Shown: positions 8,602 to 17,893, counted from the stretch's first letter. The stretch is 64,000 bases of DNA from DATAGF01 sp963819845 (GCA_963819845.1 CAWFXQ010000008.1:434001-498000), one strand, 5' to 3'. Translations and numbers: made by a program. Notes: a model not told the origin generated them from the letters alone.

Positions 8602-9809
8602 CGACGTCCGGCGCGAGCTTCGGAGCGGGGCTCTCCCGCGCGGCCGACCCCGGCGAGGCGGCCCGCGAGGCCTGCGCGGGGGCCCTGCGCGGGCTGGGCG
8701 ACGGCGGCCCGCCGACGCTCGCGGTGGTGTTCGCCTCGCCGCCGCTCTGCGAGGACGCCGAGGGCCTGCTGGAGGAGATCCACGGCGCGCTGGCGCCCGA
8801 GCACCTCATCGGCTCGATGGGCGAGGCCGTGGTGGCGGACGGGCAGGAGGTCGAGGAGGGGCCTGCGCTCGCGGTGTGGGCCGCGCGGCTGCCGGGCGCC
8901 GAGGTGATCCCGTTCCGGCTCGTGGCCCGCCCGGTCGCCGACGGCATGGGGGTGCTCGGCTGGCCCGACGCGATCGCCGACGCCCCGGCGGGCAACATCG
9001 GCCCGATCCTGATGCTCGCCGACCCGTTCACCTTCCCCGCCGACGGGCTGCTCTCGCAGCTCAACGAGGAGCCGGGCGCGCCGGTCGTCGTCGGCGGGCT
9101 GGCCTCGGGCGGGCGCCGCCCCGGCGACCACCGCCTCTTCGCCGGCGCCGACGTCCTCTCCGAGGGCGCCGTGGCCGTGGCCGTCCGCGGCGCGGGCATC
9201 CGCACGGTCGTCTCCCAGGGGTGCATGCCGATCGGGCCGGAGATGGTGATCACGTCGGCGGAGGGCTCCACGGTGCACGAGCTGGCGGGCGTGCCCGCCC
9301 TGTCGAAGCTCGAGGAGGTCGTCGCCGCGCTCGACCCGTCGGAGCGGGCGATGGCGGCCGAGGGCCTGCTCACCGGGCTGGTGATCGACGAGAACACGCC
9401 CGACTACGGGCGCGGCGACTTCCTCATCCGCGCCATCCACGGCGGCGACCGCGACACCGGGGCGCTCGTGGTGGGCGAGCGGGTGAGGGTGGGCCAGACG
9501 ATGCGCTTCCACGTGCGCGACGCCGGCTCGGCCGACGAGGACCTGCGGGCCGCATTGCGCGAGGCGCGCGGCGCGATCGGCGAGGCGGCGGTCGGCGGGG
9601 CGCTGGTGTTCAGCTGCAACGGCCGCGGCACGCGCATGTTCGCGGCGCCGCACCACGACGCCGCGGCCATCGACGAGGAGCTCGACAGGGTCCCGGCCGC
9701 GGGCCTGTTCTGCAACGGTGAGATCGGTCCGGTCGGCGGCAAGAGCTTCGTGCATGGATTCACCGCGACCATGGCGGTCTTCATGGTCAACGACGCGCAA
9801 CATGAGTAG
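8598..9809 (+). CDS. FIST-domain protein (FIST_N plus FIST_C)
   Basis: 403 residues. The N-terminal half (ACAGALRGLGDGGPPTLAVVFAS..., HLIGSMGEAVVADGQEVEEGPALAVWAARLPG) and the C-terminal half (GDFLIRAIHGGDRDTGALVVGERVRVGQTMRFHVRDA, LVFSCNGRGTRMF, GLFCNGEIGPVGGKSFVHGFTATMAVF) match the FIST_N and FIST_C domains. FIST proteins are thought to bind small ligands such as amino acids as sensory modules. No output domain such as a histidine kinase is fused, so this is a stand-alone form. It is coupled to the DUF2007-like gene. Confidence 0.9.
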   Translation: MTTSGASFGAGLSRAADPGEAAREACAGALRGLGDGGPPTLAVVFASPPLCEDAEGLLEEIHGALAPEHLIGSMGEAVVADGQEVEEGPALAVWAARLPGAEVIPFRLVARPVADGMGVLGWPDAIADAPAGNIGPILMLADPFTFPADGLLSQLNEEPGAPVVVGGLASGGRRPGDHRLFAGADVLSEGAVAVAVRGAGIRTVVSQGCMPIGPEMVITSAEGSTVHELAGVPALSKLEEVVAALDPSERAMAAEGLLTGLVIDENTPDYGRGDFLIRAIHGGDRDTGALVVGERVRVGQTMRFHVRDAGSADEDLRAALREARGAIGEAAVGGALVFSCNGRGTRMFAAPHHDAAAIDEELDRVPAAGLFCNGEIGPVGGKSFVHGFTATMAVFMVNDAQHE

Positions 9810-9896
9810 CGGGTCGCGATGAGGTGAATCGCCGGGCAGTTGCCGCGACCTGAACGCGCCAACTCGATATGTCACATGACGACCGGCGCCCGGCCT

Positions 9897-9902
9897 ATAC
9901 TC
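9897..9902 (+). promoter_or_regulatory. Putative -10 box before the coiled-coil protein gene
   Basis: TATACT, 40 nt before the ATG at 9943. Just upstream, 9870-9880 contains the small palindrome ATGTcACAT, a possible operator. This gene also has a clear GGAGG ribosome-binding site, so unlike many neighbours it would have a normal leader. Confidence 0.5.
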
Positions 9903-9942
9903 GCTCGCCAGGGACCTCACTTACACGAGAAGCGGAGGCGGC

Positions 9943-10353
9943 ATGGCGGACGACGAGCCCGGGGCGACGCGGGGCAAGATCGGCAACGAGATCTTCGAGC
10001 AGGTCGAGAAGCTCGTGGGCGAGGAGGGCCTCACCCGCACCCAGGCCTTCCAGAGGCTCTCCGAGACCACCGGCCGCCGGGCCGGCACCGTGGCGGCCAA
10101 CTACTACCGGGTCGCGCGCCAGCGGGGCGCCCCGCTCCAGCCGCGAAAGCGCCGCGCGCGCGCGGCGGGCGGTGGCCGCGGCGGCCGCCGCCGCGCCGCG
10201 CCCGGGGGCGCCGACGCCGCGCTCGCCCGCGCCAACGAGGCGATCCAGGAGCTCGCGGCGATCGTGCGCAGCCAGCAGAAGGAGCTCGCGTCGCTGCGCG
10301 AGGAGGCCGCGGTGATGGACCAGCTGCAGAAGGTGATGGACCGCCGCAAGTGA
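9943..10353 (+). CDS. Small basic protein with N-terminal helical domain and C-terminal coiled coil
   Basis: 136 residues, no family recognised. Residues about 8-60 (KIGNEIFEQVEKLVGEEG, TRTQAFQRLSETTGRRAGTV) read like a compact helical, possibly DNA-binding, domain. Residues 65-88 form a strongly basic Arg/Gly/Ala linker. Residues about 90-135 are heptad-rich (EAIQELAAIVRSQQKELASLREE, VMDQLQKVMDR), predicting a coiled coil and thus dimerisation. A nucleoid-associated or regulatory role is inference. GGAGG 5 nt before the ATG and a TATACT box upstream support the start. Confidence 0.7.
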   Translation: MADDEPGATRGKIGNEIFEQVEKLVGEEGLTRTQAFQRLSETTGRRAGTVAANYYRVARQRGAPLQPRKRRARAAGGGRGGRRRAAPGGADAALARANEAIQELAAIVRSQQKELASLREEAAVMDQLQKVMDRRK

Positions 10354-10356
10354 CGG

Positions 10357-11376
10357 TCAGACGACGACGGGGCGCTTGACGCCCGGCTCCCGCGCCAGCG
10401 CCCGCGGGACCTCGTCCAAGCCCACCGGGTCGCCGATCAGCTCGCCGAACGGCAGGGAGTTCTCGGCGAGCTCATGGAGCGCGGCGCGGAACGACTCCGG
10501 CGTGTGGTGGTACGACCCGCGCAGGGTGAGCTCCTCGTAGTGCAGGGGCCCGGTCGGCAGGCTCACGCTGCTGCCGGGGGGGCACCCGCCGTGCAGCAGC
10601 ACCTGCCCCCCCGGCCGCGCGAGAGCCGCGGCCGCCCGCCAGGCCTCGGGCCGCCCGACCGCCTCCACGACGAGGGCCGCCCCGCGGCCGCCGGGGAGGG
10701 CCCGGCGCACGGCGGCGACCGACGCCTCGTCGCGCGGCGCCTCGTGCGCGGCCTCGGCGCCGAAGCGCAGGGCGCGGGCGCGGCGCTCGGGGTGGGGGTC
10801 GGCCAGGTGGACGCGGCACCCGCGCGCGGCCAGGGCGCCGGTCAGGAGCTGCCCCTGGGCCCCGCCGCCCAGCACCAGGACGACATCGCCGGGCGCGGGC
10901 GTGGCGCGGCCGGCCGTGTGGAGCGCGCAGGCCAGCGGCTCGGCCATCGCGGCCCGCACGGCCGGGAGCCCCGGCGGCAGGGGAAGGGTGTTGCGGGCCA
11001 CGATGGCCGCCGGCACGCGCAGGCGCTCGGCGAACGCCCCCGTGAGGTGGACGATCGCCTCGCAGAGGTTCGCGCGCCCCTCGCGGCAGGGCGGGCAGCG
11101 GCCGCACGGGGCCGAGTTGGCGACGGCGACGGCGTCGCCGGGCGCGGGGCGCCGCACTCCCTCCCCCACGGCCACGACCGTCCCGGCGACCTCGTGACCG
11201 AGGGGCGCCGGCAGCGGGCCGAGCGCCGGGTGGGCCCCCGCGCGCACCATCTTCGCGTCGGTCGCGCAGGTGAGGGCGGCGTCGACCCTCACGACGATCT
11301 CTCCGGGGCCCGGCTCCGGCTCGGGCACCTCCTCCAGGCGCAGGTCGCCGGGCCCGTGCAGGATGAGCGCGCGCAC
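10357..11376 (-). CDS. Zinc-dependent medium-chain alcohol dehydrogenase
   Basis: 339 residues, MDR superfamily. Catalytic zinc: Cys in LTCATDAKM and the GHE of LGHEVAGTVV. Structural zinc: four cysteines in CGRCPPCREGRANLC. Nucleotide-binding segment: VVLVLGGGAQGQLLTGALAARG followed by Asp in HLADPHPER, which favours NAD+ over NADP+. The pattern is closest to threonine/sorbitol dehydrogenase-like members; substrate unknown. It converges with the gene at 9943 and is divergent from the prenyl synthase. The GTG start has no Shine-Dalgarno; a TAACCT box lies 7 nt upstream. Confidence 0.88.
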   Translation of the reverse strand: MRALILHGPGDLRLEEVPEPEPGPGEIVVRVDAALTCATDAKMVRAGAHPALGPLPAPLGHEVAGTVVAVGEGVRRPAPGDAVAVANSAPCGRCPPCREGRANLCEAIVHLTGAFAERLRVPAAIVARNTLPLPPGLPAVRAAMAEPLACALHTAGRATPAPGDVVLVLGGGAQGQLLTGALAARGCRVHLADPHPERRARALRFGAEAAHEAPRDEASVAAVRRALPGGRGAALVVEAVGRPEAWRAAAALARPGGQVLLHGGCPPGSSVSLPTGPLHYEELTLRGSYHHTPESFRAALHELAENSLPFGELIGDPVGLDEVPRALAREPGVKRPVVV

Positions 11377-11383
11377 GGGCGCG

Positions 11384-11389
11384 AGGTTA
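11384..11389 (-). promoter_or_regulatory. Putative -10 box of the alcohol dehydrogenase gene
   Basis: TAACCT with a 7-nt gap to the GTG at 11376, the spacing expected for a leaderless transcript. Confidence 0.5.
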
Positions 11390-11427
11390 CCCGCAGATGC
11401 GCGAACGTGAGCCGCCGCCGGGCTAGC

Positions 11428-12360
11428 ATGCCGCGTCCGCTCGTCACGACGGCTCCGGAGGCCGCGACGTCCTACCCCGAGCACCTGCGCGACCTGGTCG
11501 AGACCTACCTCGAGGCGCTCGACTTCACCGCGACCGACCTCGCGGAACGGGCGGAGATGGCGGGCACCGAGGGGCTCGTCGAGGCCATGCGCCACTCCCT
11601 GCTGGCCGGCGGCAAGCGGATCCGCCCGGTGCTCGCGCTGGCCACCGCCCAGAGCCTGGGGGTGGAGCCCGAGCGGCTGCTGCCCGCCGCGGCCGCCCTC
11701 GAGCTCGTGCACACCTACTCGCTGATCCACGACGACCTGCCGGCCATGGACGACGACGACCTGCGGCGCGGCCGGCCGACCTGCCACGTCCTCTACGGTG
11801 AGGACACGGCGATCCTGGCCGGCGACGCCCTGTTCGCCGAGGCCGTGCGCCTGGTGGCCGAGCGCCAGCCCGGCGGCCCGGAGGTGCGGGTCGGGATCCT
11901 GCTGGAGATCAGCCGGGCGACCGGGGTCGGGGGGATGGTCGGCGGGCAGTACCTCGACCTGCAGGACCACGGGCGCGAGTCGGCCGCCGCGCTGCGGCGG
12001 GTGCACGCGCTCAAGACCGGCCGTCTGATCGCCTGCGCCGTCCACTGCGCCCTGGTGCTCGCCCGGCCCGAGCCGGAGGTCGACGCGGCGCTGCGCACCT
12101 TCGCCCGCGAGCTGGGCCTGCTGTTCCAGATCGTCAACGACATCCTCGACGTCGAGGGCTCGGAGGCCGACCTCGGCAAGGCGGTGGGCGCCGACGCGCG
12201 CCGCGGGAAGGTCACCTATGTGAGCAGCCACGGGATCGAGGGCGCCCGCCGCCTGGCGGGGGAGGCCCACTCGCGCGCCCTGGCGGCCCTGGCCGCGCTG
12301 CCCGGGCCGGCCGACGAGCTCGTCGGGATCGCCGACCTGACCTTCGCGCGGCATCACTAG
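11428..12360 (+). CDS. Polyprenyl (farnesyl/geranylgeranyl) diphosphate synthase
   Basis: 310 residues, trans-isoprenyl diphosphate synthase. Landmarks: GGKRIRPVL (substrate diphosphate binding), the first Asp-rich motif in HDDLPAMDDDDLRRG, GDALFAEA, and LKTGRLI. The second Asp-rich motif reads FQIVNDILDVEG, with Asn at the first position of the usual DDxxD. The small residues before the first motif fit a farnesyl or geranylgeranyl product. Placed just before the hopanoid genes, it probably supplies farnesyl diphosphate to HpnC/HpnD. An in-frame GTG at 11407 is an alternative start; the ATG at 11428 is preferred on similarity to family N-termini. Confidence 0.88.
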   Translation: MPRPLVTTAPEAATSYPEHLRDLVETYLEALDFTATDLAERAEMAGTEGLVEAMRHSLLAGGKRIRPVLALATAQSLGVEPERLLPAAAALELVHTYSLIHDDLPAMDDDDLRRGRPTCHVLYGEDTAILAGDALFAEAVRLVAERQPGGPEVRVGILLEISRATGVGGMVGGQYLDLQDHGRESAAALRRVHALKTGRLIACAVHCALVLARPEPEVDAALRTFARELGLLFQIVNDILDVEGSEADLGKAVGADARRGKVTYVSSHGIEGARRLAGEAHSRALAALAALPGPADELVGIADLTFARHH

Positions 12361-12426
12361 CAGCGGCGACACCTCGCCGGCGACGGAGGAGTCCGCCCGG
12401 CGTCCGCCCAGGGCGCGGCCTCCCCT

Positions 12427-12455
12427 TTGAGCGTTTCCCGCCGGTGGGATAGCGT
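12427..12455 (+). promoter_or_regulatory. Putative sigma-70 promoter of the hopanoid operon
   Basis: TTGAGC (12427-12432), a 17-nt spacer, and TAGCGT (12450-12455), 53 nt before the hpnH start. The best-spaced promoter near the cluster. It would place prenyl synthase and hpnH in separate transcription units or give hpnH an internal promoter. Confidence 0.5.
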
Positions 12456-12508
12456 GCGGGCGCAGGCAGAGGGAGTCCCCGACCGCCCCGACCGGCCAGG
12501 AGCGCCAC

Positions 12509-13516
12509 GTGCCCCACCGCCCCCGATCGCTCGAGCTCGGCATGGCGACCTATCTGGTGAAGAAGCGGCTGATCCAACGCGCCGACCGCTTCCCCGTGAC
12601 GCTGATGCTCGAGCCGCTCGAGATCTGCAATCTGGCCTGTCACGGCTGCGGGCGCATCCGCGAGTACGAGCACGTGTTCCACAAGCGGATGGAGGTCGAG
12701 GAGTGCCTCCGCGTCGCCGAGGAGGCGGGCGCGCCGATCGTGAACATCCCCGGCGGCGAGCCGATGATCCACAAGCAGATCGACGAGATCGTCAACGGCA
12801 TCACCGGCCAGGGGCGCTTCGTCTACATGTGCACGAACGGCCTGCTGATGAACCGGGCGTTCGGGCGCATACCGCCGTCCAACAGGTTCGCGTTCGTGGT
12901 GCACCTCGACGGCATGCGCGAGGTGCACGACAAGGCCGTCGACCGCGACGGGGTGTTCGACAAGGCCACGACCTACATGCGCGAGGCGATCGCGCTGGGC
13001 TACCGGGTGTGCACGAACACCACGATCTATCGCGGCACGGCCGCCGAGGAGTACGTCGAGCTGTTCGCGTTCCTCAAGGAGATGGGCGTCGAGGGGTGCA
13101 TCACCGCGCCGGGCTTCGACTACGAGTCGGTGACGCACGACCGCGAGCAGTTCCTCGCCCGAAAGGAGGCGCAGGCCCTCTACTCGCAGGTGCACGACCT
13201 GTGCGACGACATGGACATCCCCTTCTACAACAACCCCCTCTTCCACGAGTTCCTCCAGGGCAAGCGCGACTACCGCTGCACGGCGTGGGCGATGCCCACC
13301 TACACCGTCGAGGGCTGGCGCAGCCCCTGCTACCTGCTCGCCGACAAGCACGTCGGCAGCCTGCGCGAGCTGTACGAGGAGACCGACTGGGAGGCCTACG
13401 GCACCGACCGGGACCCGCGGTGCGCCAACTGCCTCATGCACTGCGGCTACGAGGCGAGCACGATCCTCGACGCGTTCAAGAGCCCGCGCGACCTGGTCAC
13501 CCTCGCGCGCGCGTGA
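12509..13516 (+). CDS. hpnH: Adenosyl-hopene transferase HpnH (radical SAM)
   Basis: 335 residues. Radical SAM enzyme that adds the 5'-deoxyadenosyl group to diploptene, the first step of extended (C35) hopanoid side-chain synthesis. The 4Fe-4S cysteines are in CNLACHGC (Cys40, 44, 47), followed by NIPGGEPMIHKQI (SAM-binding GGEP motif) and the C-terminal cysteine cluster CANCLMHCGYE typical of HpnH. The GTG at 12509 has AGGAG 6 nt upstream, and the extra N-terminal residues up to GMATYLVKKRL match family N-termini, so it is preferred over the ATG at 12542. The stop overlaps hpnG (GTGA). Confidence 0.95.
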   Translation: MPHRPRSLELGMATYLVKKRLIQRADRFPVTLMLEPLEICNLACHGCGRIREYEHVFHKRMEVEECLRVAEEAGAPIVNIPGGEPMIHKQIDEIVNGITGQGRFVYMCTNGLLMNRAFGRIPPSNRFAFVVHLDGMREVHDKAVDRDGVFDKATTYMREAIALGYRVCTNTTIYRGTAAEEYVELFAFLKEMGVEGCITAPGFDYESVTHDREQFLARKEAQALYSQVHDLCDDMDIPFYNNPLFHEFLQGKRDYRCTAWAMPTYTVEGWRSPCYLLADKHVGSLRELYEETDWEAYGTDRDPRCANCLMHCGYEASTILDAFKSPRDLVTLARA

Positions 13517-14148
13517 TCGCCGTGGTGTGCGCCGTTCCCGCCGAGCGGCGCGCCCTGGCCGGGCTGGCGGGACCGGAGCTGTCGATCCACCTGTCCGGCA
13601 TGGGCGCCGACGCCGCCGCGCGGACGGCCGCGGAGCTGCTCGCGCGCCCGCTGCGCGGCCTGGTGTCGGCCGGCTTCTGCGGCGCGCTCTCCCCGGGCCT
13701 GAGGGTGGGGGACCTGGTGGCGCCCGACGAGGTGCGGGACGAGGCGACCGGCGAGAGCTTCGCCCCCGACCCGGCGATGCTCGCGGCCGCGCCGGGCGCC
13801 CGCGGCACGCTGGTGAGCGCCCGGCGGCTGGCCCGGACGCCCGCCGACCGCGCCCGCCTGGACGGCGTGGCGGTCGACCTTGAGAGCGCGGCGATCGCGC
13901 GCGCCTCGCGGGACGCGGGGGTCCCGTTCCTGGCGCTGCGCGCCGTCACCGACGAGAGCCGTCACCGCCTGCCCGACTTCGACCGGCTGATGGACGCCGC
14001 CGGGCGGCTCACGCCCGGCGCCGGCCTCCTCTACTTCGTGCGGCACCCGCGCGAGTTGCCGGCGCTCGTGCGCCTGGGCCCGGCCGCCCGCGAGGCCGGA
14101 CGGGCGCTGCGGGCGGGCCTGGAGCAGACGCTGGGCCGGCTGCGGTGA
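13513..14148 (+). CDS. hpnG: Hopanoid-associated nucleoside phosphorylase HpnG
   Basis: 211 residues. Phosphorylase-superfamily protein that removes adenine from adenosylhopane, the step after HpnH. Visible features: the N-terminal strand IAVVCAVPAERRAL, the SAGFCGALSPGLRVGDLVAPDEV segment typical of nucleoside phosphorylase/5'-methylthioadenosine nucleosidase folds, and VDLESAAIARASRDAGVPFLALRAVTDE, which contains the base-recognition and catalytic region. Position directly after hpnH and NTGA overlaps on both sides support the assignment. Confidence 0.88.
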   Translation: MIAVVCAVPAERRALAGLAGPELSIHLSGMGADAAARTAAELLARPLRGLVSAGFCGALSPGLRVGDLVAPDEVRDEATGESFAPDPAMLAAAPGARGTLVSARRLARTPADRARLDGVAVDLESAAIARASRDAGVPFLALRAVTDESRHRLPDFDRLMDAAGRLTPGAGLLYFVRHPRELPALVRLGPAAREAGRALRAGLEQTLGRLR

Positions 14149-15135
14149 GCCTCGCCCTCGTGACCGGCGCCACCGGCTTCGTGGGCGGACACGTCGCCGC
14201 CGACCTGCTCTCGGCCGGCTGGGACGTGCGGGCGCTGGCGAGGCCGCGGAGCCTGGCCTCGGGGCGGCTGCCGGACGGGTGCGAGCCCGCCGCCGGGGAC
14301 CTGCGCGACGCCGCCGCCGTCGAGCGGGCGGTGGACGGCGCCGACGCCGTCTTCCACGTCGCCGCGCTCTACTCGCTGGCGCGCCACCGGGCGGCCGAGG
14401 TCTACCGCAACAACGTGGACGGCACGAGCAACGTGCTCCGGGCGGCCGGGCGCCGGGGCGCCCCGGTCGTCCACACCTCGTCGGTCGCCACGATCGGCCT
14501 CCCCGCCGACGGGAGCCCCGGCGACGAGGACACGCCCCTGCCGCCGTCCCAGGTGATCGGCGCCTACAAGCGGTCGAAGGTCGACACCGAGCGCCTCGCC
14601 CTGGCGGCCGCGGCCGAGGGGCGCCACGTCGTCGTGGTGAACCCGACCGCCCCCGTGGGGCCCGGCGACGCCGCGCCGACGCCGACGGGCCGCATCGTCT
14701 CCGACTTCCTGGCGGGGCGCATCCCGGCCTACGTCAACACCGGCCTCAACGTGGTCGACGTGCGGGACGTGGCCACGGGCCACCGGCTGGCGCTCGAGCA
14801 GGGGGCGCCCGGGCGGCGCTACATCTTGGGCAACGCGAACATGACCCTCCGCGAGATCCTCGCCGCCCTTGCGGCCATCGCCGGCCGGCGGGCGCCGCGG
14901 GTGCGCCTTCCTCACGCGGTCGCGATCGCCGTCGCGGCGGTCGACGAGACGATCGAGGGCAGGATGCTGGGGCGCGAGCCCCTCGCGCCCCTCGACGGGG
15001 CGCTGATGGCGCGCAAGCGGATGTTCGTCGAACGGCTCGCGCGCGGTGCGCGAGCTGGGGATGCCGCAGTCGCCGGTCCGGGACGCCCTGGCGGACGCGG
15101 TCGAGTGGTTCCGCGCGCAGAGGCGGGCGGCGTGA
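14145..15135 (+). CDS. hpnA: Hopanoid-associated sugar epimerase HpnA (one frameshift)
   Basis: About 329 residues after correction; extended SDR family. The Rossmann motif TGATGFVGGHVA is at the N-terminus; the catalytic YKRSK (Tyr-x-x-x-Lys) and the upstream HTSSVATIG follow. The frame breaks near 15031-15032, where an extra A appears: without it the protein ends naturally (MFVDGSRAVRELGMPQSPVRDALADAVEWFRAQ) at the TGA 15133-15135, which overlaps the cyclase start as GTGA. As written, hpnA and the cyclase appear fused in one frame; this is an artefact of the extra base. HpnA is widespread in hopanoid loci; its exact reaction is not established. Confidence 0.88.
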
Positions 15136-17024
15136 CGACGGGGACGATGCGGGAGTCGCCGGTGCGCGACGAGGCGCGCGACGCGCTGCGACGCGCCGAG
15201 GCCCACCTCCGCGGCCTCCAGTCGCCCGAGGGGTACTGGTGGGGCGAGCTGGAGTCGAACGCGACGATCACGGCTGAGCACGTCTTCCTGCTGCACGCCC
15301 TCGGGCTGGCCGACGACGGCCTGCGGCGGCGCCTGGCCAACGAGCTGCTGGCCACGCGGGGCGCCGACGGCGGGTGGCGCTTGTGGCACTCGGGGCCCGC
15401 CGACCTGTCCACGACGGCCGAGGCCTACTACGCGCTGCGGCTCTGCGGGCTGCCCGTCTCCGACCCGGCGCTCGCCGCCGCGCGCGAGGTCGTGCTCGCC
15501 GGCGGGGGGGTGAACCGGGCCCGCTTCTTCACCAAGCTCTGGCTCGCGGTGCTGGGCCGCTACCCGTGGAGGGCGCTCCCGGTGCTGCCGCCCGAGATGA
15601 TCCTGCTGCCGCCGCGAGCGCCGATGTCGCCCTACCGCTTCGCCAGCTGGGCGCGGGGGACGTTCGTGGCGCTGATGATCGTGCTCACGCGCAGGCCCAC
15701 CTTCCCGCAGCCGGTCGGGCTGGACGAGCTCTTCCTGGAGCCGCCGGGCGCGGGGCCCCCGCCGCGCGCGAAGACGCCCGGCCCCTGGACGCCGGCGCTG
15801 ACCGGCAGCCTGGCCCTGGCGCGCCTCTACGACCGGCGGCCCATCCGCCCGCTGCGCCGCATGGCCGAGGCCCGCGTGGTGCGCTGGATCTGCGAGCGGC
15901 AGGAGGCCGACGGGTCGTGGGGCGGGATCCAGCCGCCCTGGGTCTACTCGATCCTGGCCCTCCACGCCGTCGGCTTCCCGCTCGACCACCCGGTCATCGC
16001 GCGCGGCCTGGCGGGCTTCGAGGAGACGTTCGCCCTCGACCTCGACGACGGCGGGCGCCTGCGCATCCAGGCGTGCCTCTCGCCGGTCTGGGACACCGCC
16101 CTGGCAGCCGTGGCCCTGGCCGACGCCGGTGCGCGGCCCGGCGACCCGGCCCTCGAGGCGTCCGCCGGCTGGCTGCTGGCGCGGGAGGTGACCCGCTACG
16201 GCGACTGGCACCAGACCGTCCGCAGCGGCCGCCCGGGCGGCTGGTCGTTCGAGTTCGCCAACGAGAACTACCCGGACACCGACGACACGGCCGAGGTGCT
16301 GCTCGCCCTCCGGCGCGCCGGGCGTCCCGCCTCCGACCCGGCGGTGCGCCGGGGCGTCAACTGGCTGCTGGCCATGCAGAGCAGCGACGGGGGCTGGGGC
16401 TCGTTCGACGTCGACAACGACCGCGCCGTGATGACCCAGATCCCCATCTGCGACTTCGGCGAGGTGATCGACCCCCCCACCGAGGACGTCACCGCCCACG
16501 TGGTGGAGGCGCTCGTCGAGTGCGGCCTGCCCGCCGACCATCCGGCGGTGCGGAGCGGGGTCGCGTACCTGTGGCGCACGCAGCGCGAGGACGGCTCGTG
16601 GTGGGGCCGCTGGGGCGTCAACCACGTCTACGGGACCGGGGCCGTGCTCCCGGCGCTCGCGGCCGCGGGGCAGGACATGTCGGGCCCGGGGGCCCGGCGG
16701 GCCGTCTCCTGGCTGGCCGGCCACCAGAACCCCGACGGCGGCTGGGGCGAGAGCGTCCTCAGCTACCGGGACCCGGCGTGGATCGGCCGCGGCGACTCGA
16801 CGGCGTCGCAGACGGCCTGGGCGCTGATGGGGCTGCTCGCGGCCGACCCCGACCACCCCGCGGTGGAGGCTGGGCTCGCCTACCTGGCCCGCAGCCAACG
16901 CCCGGACGGGTCGTGGGACGAGCCGTGGTTCACGGGCACCGGGTTCCCGATGGACTTCATGATCAACTACCACCTCTACCGCCAGGTCTTCCCGGTGACC
17001 GCGCTCGGCCGGGCGCTCAGGTGA
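15132..17024 (+). CDS. shc: Squalene-hopene cyclase
   Basis: 630 residues, full length. Cyclises squalene to hopene/hopanol at the membrane. The protonating Asp-rich motif DTDDTAE is at about 382-388. Several QW repeats are visible (RQEADGSWGG, MQSSDGGWGSFD, TQREDGSWWGRWG, HQNPDGGWGES, SQRPDGSWDE). The C-terminal GTGFPMDFMINYHLYRQVFP is the conserved end of bacterial cyclases. It starts at a GTG overlapping the corrected hpnA stop, and its own stop overlaps hpnC (GTGA). Confidence 0.97.
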   Translation: MTTGTMRESPVRDEARDALRRAEAHLRGLQSPEGYWWGELESNATITAEHVFLLHALGLADDGLRRRLANELLATRGADGGWRLWHSGPADLSTTAEAYYALRLCGLPVSDPALAAAREVVLAGGGVNRARFFTKLWLAVLGRYPWRALPVLPPEMILLPPRAPMSPYRFASWARGTFVALMIVLTRRPTFPQPVGLDELFLEPPGAGPPPRAKTPGPWTPALTGSLALARLYDRRPIRPLRRMAEARVVRWICERQEADGSWGGIQPPWVYSILALHAVGFPLDHPVIARGLAGFEETFALDLDDGGRLRIQACLSPVWDTALAAVALADAGARPGDPALEASAGWLLAREVTRYGDWHQTVRSGRPGGWSFEFANENYPDTDDTAEVLLALRRAGRPASDPAVRRGVNWLLAMQSSDGGWGSFDVDNDRAVMTQIPICDFGEVIDPPTEDVTAHVVEALVECGLPADHPAVRSGVAYLWRTQREDGSWWGRWGVNHVYGTGAVLPALAAAGQDMSGPGARRAVSWLAGHQNPDGGWGESVLSYRDPAWIGRGDSTASQTAWALMGLLAADPDHPAVEAGLAYLARSQRPDGSWDEPWFTGTGFPMDFMINYHLYRQVFPVTALGRALR

Positions 17025-17893
17025 CGGCGGGGGTCGCCGAGGGACGGGCCGCCGCGCGGGCGGCGACCCGCGCCCACGACGAGAACTTCCCGGTCGCCTT
17101 CCTGCTCGCCCCGTCCGGCGTCCGCGCCGACATGCGCGCGGTCTACTCCTTCTGCCGGGCGACCGACGACCTCGGCGACGAGGGGCCGGGCGGGACGGCC
17201 GAGCGCCTCGCGGCGCTCGACGCCTGGGAGGACGACCTGCGCCGCGCGGTCGCCGGCGAGGGCGCGCGCGACGCGCGGCTGGACGCGCCGGCCGCGACCA
17301 TCGCCGCCCGCGGCCTGCCGCTCGACCCCTTCCTGCGGCTGATCGAGGCCAACCGCATGGACCAGCGCCGCTCGCGATGGGAGACGCACGACGAGCTCGT
17401 CCACTACTGCCGCCACTCGGCGACGCCGGTCGGCGAGATGGTGCTGGGCGTCCTCGGCTACCGAGACCCCTGGCGGATCGGCATGAGCGACGCGACCTGC
17501 ATCGGCCTGCAGCTCGTCAACTTCTGGCAGGACATCGCCCGCGACCTGCGCGACCGCGACCGCGTCTACCTGCCGCGGCGTGAGATGGAGCGCTTCGGCG
17601 TGACGGAGGACGACCTGCGCCGGCCCCCGGCGGGCGGCCCGGTGCGGCGGCTGGTGGAGGCGCAGGTGGAGCGGGCCCGCGCCTACCTGCTCGACGGCGA
17701 GCCCCTGCACCGGTTCGTGCCGCGGCGCGTCGCGCTCGACCTGCGCATGTTCAGCGCGGGCGGCCTGGCGCTGTGCGACGCGATCGCCGCCCAGGGCTAC
17801 GACACCATCTCGCGCCGCCCCGCGCCCGGGCGGCTGGGCCGCGCGCGCATCGCCGCCGCGGCCGCCCGGCGGGCGCTCGGCGGGCCGCGGTGA
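17021..17893 (+). CDS. hpnC: Squalene synthase component HpnC (hydroxysqualene synthase)
   Basis: 290 residues, squalene/phytoene synthase fold. The diagnostic ENFPVAFLLAP near the N-terminus identifies HpnC. The first Asp-rich region is YSFCRATDDLGDE and the second LVNFWQDIARDLRDRDRVYLP. In the three-enzyme HpnC/D/E route, HpnC converts presqualene diphosphate to hydroxysqualene. It sits between the cyclase and hpnD with GTGA overlaps on both sides. Confidence 0.94.
   Translation: MTAGVAEGRAAARAATRAHDENFPVAFLLAPSGVRADMRAVYSFCRATDDLGDEGPGGTAERLAALDAWEDDLRRAVAGEGARDARLDAPAATIAARGLPLDPFLRLIEANRMDQRRSRWETHDELVHYCRHSATPVGEMVLGVLGYRDPWRIGMSDATCIGLQLVNFWQDIARDLRDRDRVYLPRREMERFGVTEDDLRRPPAGGPVRRLVEAQVERARAYLLDGEPLHRFVPRRVALDLRMFSAGGLALCDAIAAQGYDTISRRPAPGRLGRARIAAAAARRALGGPR

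Noticed and set aside
14145..17024. A single long frame reading as a sugar epimerase fused to squalene-hopene cyclase
   Set aside because: Removing one base at 15031-15032 gives each protein its normal end and start with a GTGA overlap, as at every other junction in the cluster. The fusion is an indel artefact.
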